Part shown: positions 17,454 to 25,058 of the stretch, in pieces
Layout: each line of letters starts with the position of its first letter
How positions within the stretch are numbered: position 1 is the first letter of the stretch
Assembly: GCA_963841885.1 (NCBI GenBank)
Contig: CAWJEK010000021.1
Location: forward strand, 186,001 to 250,000
Source of the DNA: Bog-756 sp963841885
Lineage (GTDB): Bacteria > Actinomycetota > Acidimicrobiia > Acidimicrobiales > RAAP-2
Length of the DNA stretch: 64,000 bases
Reading direction: 5' to 3'
Made by a program: the position numbers and the translations under genes
Notes under the pieces: generated by a model
What the model was told of the DNA's origin: nothing
Databases searched by the model: none
Seen by the model: the letters and a program-made list of their open reading frames with translations, nothing else

Positions 17454-18683
17454 ATGGGTCGCAGCATCGCCGGGCGGATCGTCGGCCTCCCCCTCGGCAC
17501 CGTCCTCCTCGCCCTCGGTCTGGCGGGCACCGCCGCCGCTCCGGCCGCCGCCGCAGTGGCGCCGGACCGGGCCGCCCCGGCGGTCACCGGCACCTCGGGC
17601 CCGACCTGGGTGACCGTGACCTGGACGCCGCCGGGCAACGACGGTGGCCATCCCGTCACCGGGTACACCGCCACCGCCACCGACCTCACCGCCGCGGCCC
17701 GGGGCCACCAGACGTGCGTGGTCGGGACCGTGGTCGGAGTGACCGGATCGACGCCGGCCTACACCGGGCCCGACGCCTGCACCGTGCACGCGCTGACCAC
17801 CGGGGACACGTACACCTTCACCGTGACCGCCACCAGCGTCGCCGGGACGAGCCAGCCGAGCTCGCCGTCGGCTCCGGTCGTGCCGTCGGGCGATCCCGTG
17901 CCCGGCTACTGGCTCGTCGGCTCCGACGGGGGTGTCTTCAGCTTCGGTGGCGCCGGCTTCCACGGCTCGACCGGCGGCCTCGTCCTCCAGCGACCGGTGG
18001 TGGGAATGGTCCCCACCGCCGACCACCGGGGCTACTGGGAGGTCGCCTCCGACGGCGGGGTGTTCGCCTTCGGGGACGCCGGCTTCCACGGCTCGATCCC
18101 GGGCCTCGGGATCGCCCCGGCCGGGTCCCCGGGTCCGGGTCCGCGGCTGAACGGGCCCATCGTGGCCATCGTGCCCTCCGCCGACGGGGGCGGCTACTTC
18201 ATGGTGGGCGCCGACGGCGGGGTGTTCGCCTTCGGGGACGCCACCTTCGCCGGTTCCTGCCCGAGCATCGGCACCTGCCCAGGCAGCGCCGTGTCGGTGC
18301 TCCCCGACGCCAGCGGGGCGGGCTACTGGCTGGTCACCTCGACCGGCGCCGTCTACGCCTTCGGAGATGCCACCTACTTCGGCGCTCCGGGACCCACGCC
18401 ATCACCCGTGGCCTCCGCCGTGCGCACCCCGTTCGGCGAGGGCTACTGGATCCTGCTGGCCGACGGCGCGGTCTACGCCTACGGTGACGCCCCCTACCTC
18501 GGCGGTGCCCGCGCCGCCGACCCCGCCGACCCGGCCACCGCGGTGTTCGCCCCCGTGGACGGGGGCGGCTACTGGATCGTCACGGCCGACGGCGACGTGT
18601 CGGCGTTCGGGACGGCGCCCGACGACGGTGGCATGGCCGGGACCCGGCTGAACGGCCCGATCGTCGCCGCCGCCGGGTTCTGA
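17454..18683 (+). CDS. Secreted fibronectin type III protein with GYW-DGGVFAFGDA repeats
   Basis: A 409-residue exported protein. Residues 1-33 form a signal peptide (basic MGRSIAGR, hydrophobic core, Ala-rich cleavage region). Residues about 40-145 form a fibronectin type III domain (WVTVTWTPPGNDGG, TGYTATA, GDTYTFTVTATSVAG). Residues about 150-400 are six repeats of about 40-55 residues with GYW followed by DGGVFAFGDAxFxGS, probably blades of a propeller-like fold. Such repeats are frequent in Acidimicrobiales cell-surface proteins. No catalytic motif is visible; a structural, adhesive or cell-wall role is a guess. Very strong ribosome binding site. Confidence 0.8.
   Translation: MGRSIAGRIVGLPLGTVLLALGLAGTAAAPAAAAVAPDRAAPAVTGTSGPTWVTVTWTPPGNDGGHPVTGYTATATDLTAAARGHQTCVVGTVVGVTGSTPAYTGPDACTVHALTTGDTYTFTVTATSVAGTSQPSSPSAPVVPSGDPVPGYWLVGSDGGVFSFGGAGFHGSTGGLVLQRPVVGMVPTADHRGYWEVASDGGVFAFGDAGFHGSIPGLGIAPAGSPGPGPRLNGPIVAIVPSADGGGYFMVGADGGVFAFGDATFAGSCPSIGTCPGSAVSVLPDASGAGYWLVTSTGAVYAFGDATYFGAPGPTPSPVASAVRTPFGEGYWILLADGAVYAYGDAPYLGGARAADPADPATAVFAPVDGGGYWIVTADGDVSAFGTAPDDGGMAGTRLNGPIVAAAGF
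17903..18646 (+). repeat. Six protein-coding tandem repeats (GYW...DGGVF.FGDA)
   Basis: Six in-frame units, beginning at GYW or GYF near 17903, 18029, 18191, 18321, 18441 and 18567. The first three share DGGVFxFGxAxFxGS almost exactly; units four to six drift (TGAVYAFGDA, DGAVYAYGDA, DGDVSAFGTA). Decay toward the C-terminus suggests old duplications. Confidence 0.75.
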
Positions 18684-18711
18684 ACCACCCCGCTCCGGCT
18701 CCGGCTCCAAC

Positions 18712-19221
18712 TCAGCGGATCCAGTAGCGCTCGACCCGGTGGCCCCTCGTCCCCTCGACGGTGGAGTCGTACGCACCACCGCAGGTGACGATGACGGTCG
18801 ACGACCCCACGTTCCCCTCGTCGCAGCAGACGAGGACGTCGTCCACCCCCACCGACCGCGCCACGACCAGGGCCTGGCGGAGGATCTCGGTGGCGTAGCC
18901 CTTCCGGCGCTCCCCGGGCACCACCGCGTACCCGATGTGGCCGCCCTCGTGCCGGAGCCAGTCGTTCAGCCGGTGACGCACGGAGACGCGGCCGACCATC
19001 GATCCGTCCACGTCAGCCACCAGGAACGTGGCCGGCACCCGGTCCGGGGGGAGGCCCCGGTCGGTCCGCTGGGCATCGAGGAGGTTCAGGTACGCGGCCC
19101 AGGTCATACCCTCCTCGTAGTCGAGGGCGAAGGTGAAGTCCTCGGCCGCCAGGTCCCGATGGGCCGCCAGGACCGCCGCCTCGTCCCCCGGGGCGGGCGG
19201 TCGGAGTCGCAGGTTGGCCAC
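18712..19221 (-). CDS. GNAT family N-acetyltransferase
   Basis: A 169-residue acetyltransferase. The acetyl-CoA binding segment GYAVVPGERRKGYATEIL (R/Q-x-x-G-x-G/A type) lies near residue 110, preceded by VGRVSVRHRLND and followed by the C-terminal strand motif VEGTRGHRVERYWI. The GTG start at 19221 begins directly with the first strand (LRLRPPAPGDEAAVLAAH). Substrate unknown. It converges with the secreted-protein gene. Confidence 0.85.
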   Translation of the reverse strand: MANLRLRPPAPGDEAAVLAAHRDLAAEDFTFALDYEEGMTWAAYLNLLDAQRTDRGLPPDRVPATFLVADVDGSMVGRVSVRHRLNDWLRHEGGHIGYAVVPGERRKGYATEILRQALVVARSVGVDDVLVCCDEGNVGSSTVIVTCGGAYDSTVEGTRGHRVERYWIR

Positions 19222-19246
19222 ACCCCGATGGTACGGGGGCGGGCGG

Positions 19247-19678
19247 TCAGTCGGAACCGCTACCGACGGTGTCGACGATGAGCACCGAGCACGGGGCATT
19301 GTGGGCGACCGAGTTCGGCACGCTGCCGAGCAGGCGGATCTTCCCCTTCATGCCCTTGTTCCCCACCACGATCAGGTCGGCCCCCTCGGCCCCGGCCACC
19401 GCCACCAGGGCGTCGGCCGGCGACTCCGACGAGGCGTGGAGCTTGGTCGTGACCCCGCTGGACTCGGCCTCGGCCGCCAACTCGTCGAGCAGGGGGTTCG
19501 CCCGGTGGTCCGTGTTGACGTAGCCACCGGTGGCGGTGCGGTTGGGACCGGAGTCCCCGGTCACCGCGTAGACGATGTGCAACGAGGCATCATGGGTGCT
19601 GGCCAGGTCGATGGCGGCGGCCACCGCCCCCCGGGCCGTCTCCGATGGTCCCGCGCCGACGACGATGTTGTTGAACAT
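19247..19678 (-). CDS. Universal stress protein, UspA family
   Basis: A 143-residue UspA-fold protein: N-terminal strand MFNNIVVGAG with a Gly where classical Usp has Asp, and the ATP-binding pattern VVGNKGMKG followed by SVPNSVAHNAPCSVLIV (G-2x-G-9x-G-S). ATP-binding Usp proteins help cells through starvation, hypoxia or other stress. A GAGGAGT sequence lies 8 nt before the ATG. Confidence 0.9.
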   Translation of the reverse strand: MFNNIVVGAGPSETARGAVAAAIDLASTHDASLHIVYAVTGDSGPNRTATGGYVNTDHRANPLLDELAAEAESSGVTTKLHASSESPADALVAVAGAEGADLIVVGNKGMKGKIRLLGSVPNSVAHNAPCSVLIVDTVGSGSD

Positions 19679-19748
19679 GATCAGTGACTCCTCGTTCCGC
19701 TCCTGGAGGCATGCCTGCGTGCCGGACGGTCCGCAACCGTCTGTCGGC

Positions 19749-19754
19749 ATGGTA
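19749..19754 (-). promoter_or_regulatory. -10 box (TACCAT) for the uspA-like gene
   Basis: TACCAT on the minus strand fits TANNNT and lies about 70 nt before the ATG at 19678, leaving a leader that ends in a GAGGAG ribosome binding site. Confidence 0.35.
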
Positions 19755-19762
19755 GCCGGTGA

Positions 19763-19780
19763 GCCGGACCCCGGTCCGGC
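19763..19780 (-). terminator. Hairpin upstream of the uspA-like gene
   Basis: GCCGGACC and GGTCCGGC face each other with two bases between. Placed downstream of the SDR gene on the same strand, it may end that message, although it sits about 170 nt past the stop. Confidence 0.35.
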
Positions 19781-19953
19781 CCGTGCCGGTCGCTCAGGCG
19801 AGGTGCACCGAGCCGAACGGGTCGAAGCGCCGCCCGGGATCGTCGGCCACCTCCCCCGGGTGCCCGTCGGGTCGGGGAACCCGCCCGGGACGACCACCCC
19901 TGCCGGTGGCGCGCCGGACCGGCCGATGGTGGCCCCGGCGCCGCGGCCCTGCT
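19781..19953 (-). other. Gap behind the SDR gene with a possible coding remnant
   Basis: No complete gene seen. On the minus strand a stretch ending at a TGA (19796-19794) reads plausibly protein-like (GEVADDPGRRFDPFGSVHLA) but has no start and no recognised family. It may be the tail of a degraded gene or chance. Confidence 0.25.
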
Positions 19954-20803
19954 CTACGCCCCGGCGTTGCCGATCTCGGCCAGGACGCCGACCATCGACT
20001 CCATGCGCTCCCGCGAGCTGCGGTAGGTGGGACCGGTGGTCAGTCCCCCGTCCACCGCGATGGCCTGGCCGTTGACGAAGCTCGACGAGTCGCCGGCCAG
20101 CCACAGGGCGCATTCGGCGATGTCGAGCGGTAGTCCCGCCCGCTTCATCGGGGCCACGTCGGCCAGGGCGTCCTTCATGACGGCCACCGTCCGCTGGGCG
20201 GCCTCGGCGTCGAGGCCGGCGGCGCCGCCCGAAGATCGACGTGGCGATGCCTCCGGGGCAGATGGCGTTGACCCGCACCCCGTCCTCGCCCAACTCGTTG
20301 GCCGCGGTGATCGTCAGCTGGCGGATGGCCGCCTTGACCGCGCTGTAGTCGTGGCCCGCCGCGTTGGCCTGCAGGGCGGCCACGCTCGAGGTGTTGATGA
20401 TGCTGCCGTGACCCTGGGGCCGCATGACCCGTGCCGCGGCCCGGACACCGAGGAAGACCCCACGTAGGTGGATGGCCACCGTGCGGTCGAACAGTTCCAT
20501 GTCGATGTCCTCGATGCGGCCGAGTGAGCCGGGATTGCCCGCGTTGTTGAACAGGACGTCGAGGCCGCCGAACGCCTGCTCGGACTCGTGGATGGCCCGC
20601 TCGATCTCGCCCTCGACGGACACGTCGACGCGCACGAACCGGGCGGCCGCCCCCAGCTCCCCGGTGACGGCCCGGCCGCGGTCCTCGTCCACGTCGGCCA
20701 GCACCACGGTGGCGCCCTCGGCCACGAACAGGCGGGCGGTCTGCTCGCCGATGCCGCTGGCGGCTCCGGTGATCACGGTGCGGCGGCCTTCGAGGCGGGA
20801 CAT
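19954..20803 (-). CDS. SDR family NAD(P)-dependent oxidoreductase (one frameshift)
   Basis: Classical short-chain dehydrogenase of about 283 residues. It shows the cofactor loop TGAASGIGE (residue 12), Asp in VLADVDEDR suggesting NAD(H) preference, NNAG, the catalytic Ser in INTSSVAA, YSAVKAA with the catalytic Tyr and Lys, and NAICPGGIATSIFG. One frameshift near 20232 separates this from the C-terminal part, which ends with the family segment LAGDSSSFVNGQAIAVDGGLT. The shift lies in a GGCGGCGCC region. Substrate not predictable. Confidence 0.88.
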
Positions 20804-20962
20804 GGCGGACTCCGATCGATCGGGGGAGGAACGGGGCGCATCGTGGCACGCACCGTCGGGGGCGTCAACGTGGCCCCACGCTCCCGTCGCGGTCGGGTCG
20901 CCCCGGAGGGGTCGCCCCGCTGGCCGGCACCGCCGCCGGAGCGGCGCCCGCGGTCGGACCGT

Positions 20963-22447
20963 CTAGCGGATGACCCGGCGGACGCCGGCCGCGGTGGCCA
21001 GGGACGGATCGGTGGTGTCGATGAAGGTCGGCACCGGAATGGCGTCGAGCTCCTCGTGGTGGTCCCCCGGACGGGGGGCCGACGACGCGGTGACGTACTC
21101 GCCCTCGGCCGTCCGGGACACCACCAGCGCCCGCTTGCGCTCGCCGATGTGCTCGGCGTCGCGCATCTCGTGGCAGATCTTGAACGTGATGAAGTACGCC
21201 ACGATCGGGGCCAGCGGAACGAAGAACCGGAAGAACCAGAGCACGTCCATGAGCGGCAGCTGGAAGAAGTTGGCCATGACGTCGGTCGACGAGGCGAAGA
21301 ACACCGCGAACAGGAGGGTGAGCATCGCCGCGCCGGCCGCCGTGCGCTTGGGACGGTCGCGGGGTCGGTCCAGCAGGTTGTGGTAGTTCGAGTCCCGCGT
21401 CTTGGCCCACTCGATGAGCGGCCAGGCGAGGAGGATGTTGAAGATGAGGCCCGGGAAGATCACCGCGGGCAGGAACACCTCGAGCGGGAGGGTGTGACCC
21501 CAACCCACCCACTCCCAGCTGGGCATGATCCGGAGTGCACCGTCGAGCCAGCCCATGTACCAGTCGGGCTGGACGGCGTAGGAGATCTGGTAGGGCTCGT
21601 ACTGGCCGAACTGCCAGATCGGGTTGATCTGGGCGAAGCCGCCGAGACCGAAGATGACGGCGGCCGTCATGAACAGGAAGCCCGTCGTCTTGGCCATGAA
21701 GGTGGGGAACATGGGCGAGCCCACCACGTTCTTCTCGGTCTTCCCCTTCCCCGGGAACTGCGTGTGCTTCTGTTTGACCAGGAGGCCGAGGTGGGCGGCG
21801 AGCAGACCGACCAGGATGGCGGGCACGATCAGCACGTGGATGATGAAGAAGCGCGGAATGATCACGCCGGAGCCCGGATAGTTGCCGCCGAAGAGGAAGA
21901 ACCCGAGGTAGGAGCCGACCACGGGGATGGACTCGATGATCGAGTAGGCGATGCGGATACCCGTCCCGGACACCAGGTCGTCGGGCAGCGAGTAGCCGAG
22001 GAAGCCGTTGACGATGCCGAGGATCAGCATCAGCACGCCGACCACCCAGTTGAACTCCCGCGGCTTGCGGAAGGCGCCGGTGAAGAACACCCGGGCCATG
22101 TGGACGGCGATGGCACCGAGGAAGATGTCGGCCGCCCAGTGGTGGGCCTGGCGCATGAGCAGGCCGGACCGGACGTCGAAGGACAGCCCGACGGTGGAGG
22201 CGTAGGCCTCGGAGACCTTCTGGCCCCGCAGCGGTACGTAGCTGCCGTGGTAGACGATCTCGTGGGCGGAGGGCACGTAGTACAGCGTCAGGAACACGCC
22301 GGTGCCGAGGAGGACCACGAACGAGTAGAGGGCGATCTCGCCCAGCATGAACGACCAGTGGTCCGGGAAGATCTTGTCGAGGAAGGTCCGGCCGCCCTTG
22401 GCGACACCGAGCCGGTCGTCGATCCAGTTCAGGCTCTTGTCGATCAT
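20963..22447 (-). CDS. qcrB: Cytochrome bc1 complex cytochrome b subunit
   Basis: A 494-residue cytochrome b that oxidises menaquinol at the Qo site and carries haems bL and bH. The spans contain paired haem histidines in MRQAHHWAADIFLGAIAVHMARVFF and, in span four, RFFIIHVL and LLAAHLGLLVKQKH. The Qo motif appears as PDWYMGWLDG (PDWY where proteobacteria have PEWY), as in actinobacteria. C-terminal extension of about 130 residues past the b core. ATG overlaps the qcrA stop by 4 nt. Confidence 0.95.
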   Translation of the reverse strand: MIDKSLNWIDDRLGVAKGGRTFLDKIFPDHWSFMLGEIALYSFVVLLGTGVFLTLYYVPSAHEIVYHGSYVPLRGQKVSEAYASTVGLSFDVRSGLLMRQAHHWAADIFLGAIAVHMARVFFTGAFRKPREFNWVVGVLMLILGIVNGFLGYSLPDDLVSGTGIRIAYSIIESIPVVGSYLGFFLFGGNYPGSGVIIPRFFIIHVLIVPAILVGLLAAHLGLLVKQKHTQFPGKGKTEKNVVGSPMFPTFMAKTTGFLFMTAAVIFGLGGFAQINPIWQFGQYEPYQISYAVQPDWYMGWLDGALRIMPSWEWVGWGHTLPLEVFLPAVIFPGLIFNILLAWPLIEWAKTRDSNYHNLLDRPRDRPKRTAAGAAMLTLLFAVFFASSTDVMANFFQLPLMDVLWFFRFFVPLAPIVAYFITFKICHEMRDAEHIGERKRALVVSRTAEGEYVTASSAPRPGDHHEELDAIPVPTFIDTTDPSLATAAGVRRVIR

Positions 22448-23412
22448 GGGCGCTCCCAGAATCCGGGGCCGACGGCCTGGTCGAAGCCGCCGTTCGCCCG
22501 CATCTGACCGGTGGAGTCCACGACGAGGGGGAGCTGCGGCAGCGGGCGGGGGGCGGGGCCGAACTCCGGGATCGCGCCGGAGTTGACGTTGAAGATCGAC
22601 TGGTGACAGGGGCAGACGAGCTGCTGGGTGCGCTCCTGGTAGAGGCCGACCGGGCAGCCCAGGTGGGTGCACAGCTTGGAGTACGCCACGTAGCCGGCCG
22701 TGGTCCACTCCGGGTTTCCGGGCGGCCCCAGCGGGAGTTGCTGGCCCGGTGCCAGCTGCGCGAGCCGGATGAGGATGACCTGGTCGGGCGAGGTGCCCTC
22801 GAACCCGGCCGGGAAGACGGTCAGCACGCCGCCCACCTCCAGGTCGTCGACCTGCACCGGTCTCCCGTCGACGGTGACGAGCTTGGAGCCCTTCTTCCAG
22901 TTGGTGGTGAACAGGGAGTCGTCCGTCGGGCCCTCGTTGTCCTCCGACTTGGCCGGCTTCGGGCCCAGGGAGCGGATGCCCGGCACGATCAGCGCCAGGG
23001 TCATGATCCCCCCGGCCACGGCGAAGACGCCGAGCAGGAGACCCCTCCGCTTCACCTCGAGTCCGCCGCGACCGGTGATGGCGGCGTTGAAGGCCTCGCG
23101 TTCGGGCTTGGTCGAATGGAAGTCGTGGCGCTCTTCGACGAAGGGGCCCTGGGGCATGAGGTACTTGCCCCAGCAGATGGTCCCGACGCCCAGGCCGAGC
23201 ATGCCGACGGCCAGGGTGCCCGCCTCCCACTGGTTGGAGGCATCGATCCAGTACACCCAGATGAAGGCGATGAACCCGAGCATGCCGACGACCATGGCCA
23301 GGGCGGCCAGGGTCTGCATCCGCTGCGGATTCCTGGTGGCCGGCTGCAGGTGTGGGTCGTCCAGGGCGGCCGGGGGCAGTGGCACCTCGTGGCCGGGCTT
23401 GTCGTCGCTCAC
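22444..23412 (-). CDS. qcrA: Cytochrome bc1 complex Rieske iron-sulfur subunit
   Basis: A 322-residue actinobacterial-type Rieske protein. Three N-terminal spans (around MQTLAALAMVVGMLGFIAF, GTLAVGMLGLGVGTICWG and LLLGVFAVAGGIMTLALIV) replace the single anchor of other bacteria. The [2Fe-2S] site is CTHLGC and CPCHQSIF near residues 240-265. It passes electrons from menaquinol to QcrC. VKRRGLLLG before the third span is a Tat-like twin-arginine motif, consistent with Tat export of the folded domain. Confidence 0.95.
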   Translation of the reverse strand: MSDDKPGHEVPLPPAALDDPHLQPATRNPQRMQTLAALAMVVGMLGFIAFIWVYWIDASNQWEAGTLAVGMLGLGVGTICWGKYLMPQGPFVEERHDFHSTKPEREAFNAAITGRGGLEVKRRGLLLGVFAVAGGIMTLALIVPGIRSLGPKPAKSEDNEGPTDDSLFTTNWKKGSKLVTVDGRPVQVDDLEVGGVLTVFPAGFEGTSPDQVILIRLAQLAPGQQLPLGPPGNPEWTTAGYVAYSKLCTHLGCPVGLYQERTQQLVCPCHQSIFNVNSGAIPEFGPAPRPLPQLPLVVDSTGQMRANGGFDQAVGPGFWERP

Positions 23413-24338
23413 GCGCGGTCTCCGATCCAGAAACAGACGAGCATCAGGAGGCCGACGCCGATCAGGAGGCCGACGAAGCCCTCACCCACCGGGCCGATCC
23501 CACCCAGGCCGAATCCCCCGGCGTTGTTCGGGTGCTGGAGGACGCCGGTCACGTAGGCGGCGATGTCCCGGGCCTCGGGGTCGGTGATGTTGCCGGGACC
23601 GAAGTGGGGCATGTTGCCGGGGCCCGACCGGATGGCCTCGACCACCTGGGTCGGCGTGGCGAGGTGGAGGCTCGGGGCGTAGGCGCCCTCGGCCAGGGCG
23701 TCACCCGCGCCGGAGATCGTGTGGCAGGCGGCGCAGTTGAGGGTGAAGAGCGTGCCGCCCTGCTCGAGATCGGCACCGGCCGTCTTGACGATCGGGACCT
23801 GGGTGCCCTGGCCCGGCGTCAGCGACTGGACCCAGGCGGCGATCTCGAGGGTCTGGAGCCGGTCGAACCGGGCGGGCTTGCGGGTCGCCTGGGCGCTCAG
23901 GTTGGCGAGCGGCATGCGACCCGTCGAGACCCAGAAGTCGACGGTGCCGGCGCCGAGTCCCTGCAGGTTGGGGCCGGTGCGGCCCAATGCGTCAGGTCCG
24001 TGGCAGCTCGAGCAGTTGGCCTGGAAGAGCGCCTCCCCCGGCTTGATGAACGAGGCCGGCAGGTCGGTGTAGAAGATTCCCGACTGGTTGGACGGGCTGG
24101 CGGCCCGGGCGGCGGCGGAGGCCGACGGCACGGCGTTGACGGCGGCGGGCGTGGCCTGCACGGTCTGGGGCTGGGCGCCGGGCAACGTGGACTCGGTGGC
24201 CGGGGCGGTGGTGCTGGTCGGGTCCGCCTGGGCCGGTCCGGACGAGAAGGCGATCAGGCCGAAGACGGCCACGGCGCCCACCAGGGCGGCGGGCGCGGCC
24301 AGCCGGGAGGCCACGGAGCGTCGGTGGGTCCCGGCCAT
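23409..24338 (-). CDS. qcrC: Cytochrome bc1 complex di-haem cytochrome c subunit
   Basis: A 309-residue membrane-anchored cytochrome with two haem c sites, CSSCH (near residue 111) and CAACH (near 208), each followed by a Met-containing segment (RMPLANLS and NMPHFGPGNI). An N-terminal hydrophobic segment and a C-terminal span (GFVGLLIGVGLLMLVCFWIG) anchor it. The two-haem form lets the bc1 complex pass electrons straight to CuA of aa3 oxidase in a supercomplex without soluble cytochrome c. A Pro/Thr/Ala-rich linker follows the signal region. Overlaps qcrA by 4 nt. Confidence 0.95.
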   Translation of the reverse strand: MAGTHRRSVASRLAAPAALVGAVAVFGLIAFSSGPAQADPTSTTAPATESTLPGAQPQTVQATPAAVNAVPSASAAARAASPSNQSGIFYTDLPASFIKPGEALFQANCSSCHGPDALGRTGPNLQGLGAGTVDFWVSTGRMPLANLSAQATRKPARFDRLQTLEIAAWVQSLTPGQGTQVPIVKTAGADLEQGGTLFTLNCAACHTISGAGDALAEGAYAPSLHLATPTQVVEAIRSGPGNMPHFGPGNITDPEARDIAAYVTGVLQHPNNAGGFGLGGIGPVGEGFVGLLIGVGLLMLVCFWIGDRA

Positions 24339-24952
24339 CACTTGAGCAGGAACAGGCACGAGTAGAGGCCGACCCATACGACGTCGACGAAGTGCCAGTA
24401 GTAGCTGACCCCCTGGAAGACCGCCGTCTCCCCGGGGTCGCCCGCCGGTCCCCGCAGCCGGTAGAGCAGGAACAGCATGGCCGCGAGACCCAGGAACACG
24501 TGGAGGCCGTGGAGGCCCGAGGAGATGTAGAAGATCGATCCGAAGGCCGTGTGGGTGGGGTCGGTGGCCGGGTTCGAGGAGAGGGAGATCCATTCGAAGA
24601 ACTGGTTGGCCACGAAGGCGGTGCCGAGGACCAGCGTGAGCCAGACCCACAGCTTGGCGCTCTTGCGCTCCCCCCGCTCCTGGTCGAACACGGCCTTCTG
24701 CATGGTGAAGCTGGACGACACCAGGATGAGGGTGAAGATGCCGGCCCGGATGGTGTCCAGATGGGCGCCGGGGGGTGGCCAGACGGCGGCGTGGGCCCGC
24801 AGTGTGAAGAAGGCGGCGAAGATCGAGCTGAAGAACATCACCTCGGAGCCCAGCCAGATGATGACCCCCACCGCCAGCATCGGCGGACGGTCAGGGAGGT
24901 GGCGCGGCGGATGGGCGGTGATGGCCGGATCGGCGGCGAGTGCCTGGGTCAC
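24338..24952 (-). CDS. ctaE: Cytochrome c oxidase subunit III
   Basis: A 204-residue subunit III with five spans, as in actinobacteria. Conserved: GVIIWLGSEVMFFSSIFAAFF (first span with Glu), NQFFEW, SSGLHGLHVFLGL and SYYWHFVDVVWVGLY at the C-terminus. It is first in the ctaE-qcrC-qcrA-qcrB operon, away from ctaC/D/F, exactly the actinobacterial order. GTG start; the AT-rich TAAAAC 8 nt upstream may be a -10 region, though it is a poor TANNNT match. Confidence 0.95.
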   Translation of the reverse strand: MTQALAADPAITAHPPRHLPDRPPMLAVGVIIWLGSEVMFFSSIFAAFFTLRAHAAVWPPPGAHLDTIRAGIFTLILVSSSFTMQKAVFDQERGERKSAKLWVWLTLVLGTAFVANQFFEWISLSSNPATDPTHTAFGSIFYISSGLHGLHVFLGLAAMLFLLYRLRGPAGDPGETAVFQGVSYYWHFVDVVWVGLYSCLFLLK

Positions 24953-25003
24953 GGCGTACGTTTTAGCCGATACGACGCTCGGGGGGCCAACTCACGCACC
25001 CGG

Positions 25004-25024
25004 GGTCGTCCGACGCTGACGACC
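25004..25024 (-). terminator. Hairpin after the HelD-like gene
   Basis: GGTCGTC and GACGACC pair around a 7-nt loop in the 106-nt gap between the HelD-like gene and ctaE. Inferred terminator. Confidence 0.35.
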
Positions 25025-25058
25025 TGGGAGTTCCTCCTCCGGTGACGGTCCGTCCCGG

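Noticed and set aside
17903..18646. CRISPR-like or DNA-level tandem repeat
   Set aside because: The repeats are protein-level and diverged, with no constant spacers.
19249..20187. Insertion sequence or integration scar between uspA-like and SDR genes
   Set aside because: No terminal inverted repeats, target duplications or transposase fragments seen.
20588..22507. 639-codon plus-strand open frame opposite qcrB/qcrA
   Set aside because: Antisense of well-conserved cytochrome b and Rieske genes; rich in Glu/Gly/Arg low-complexity sequence caused by third-position G+C. No domain seen.
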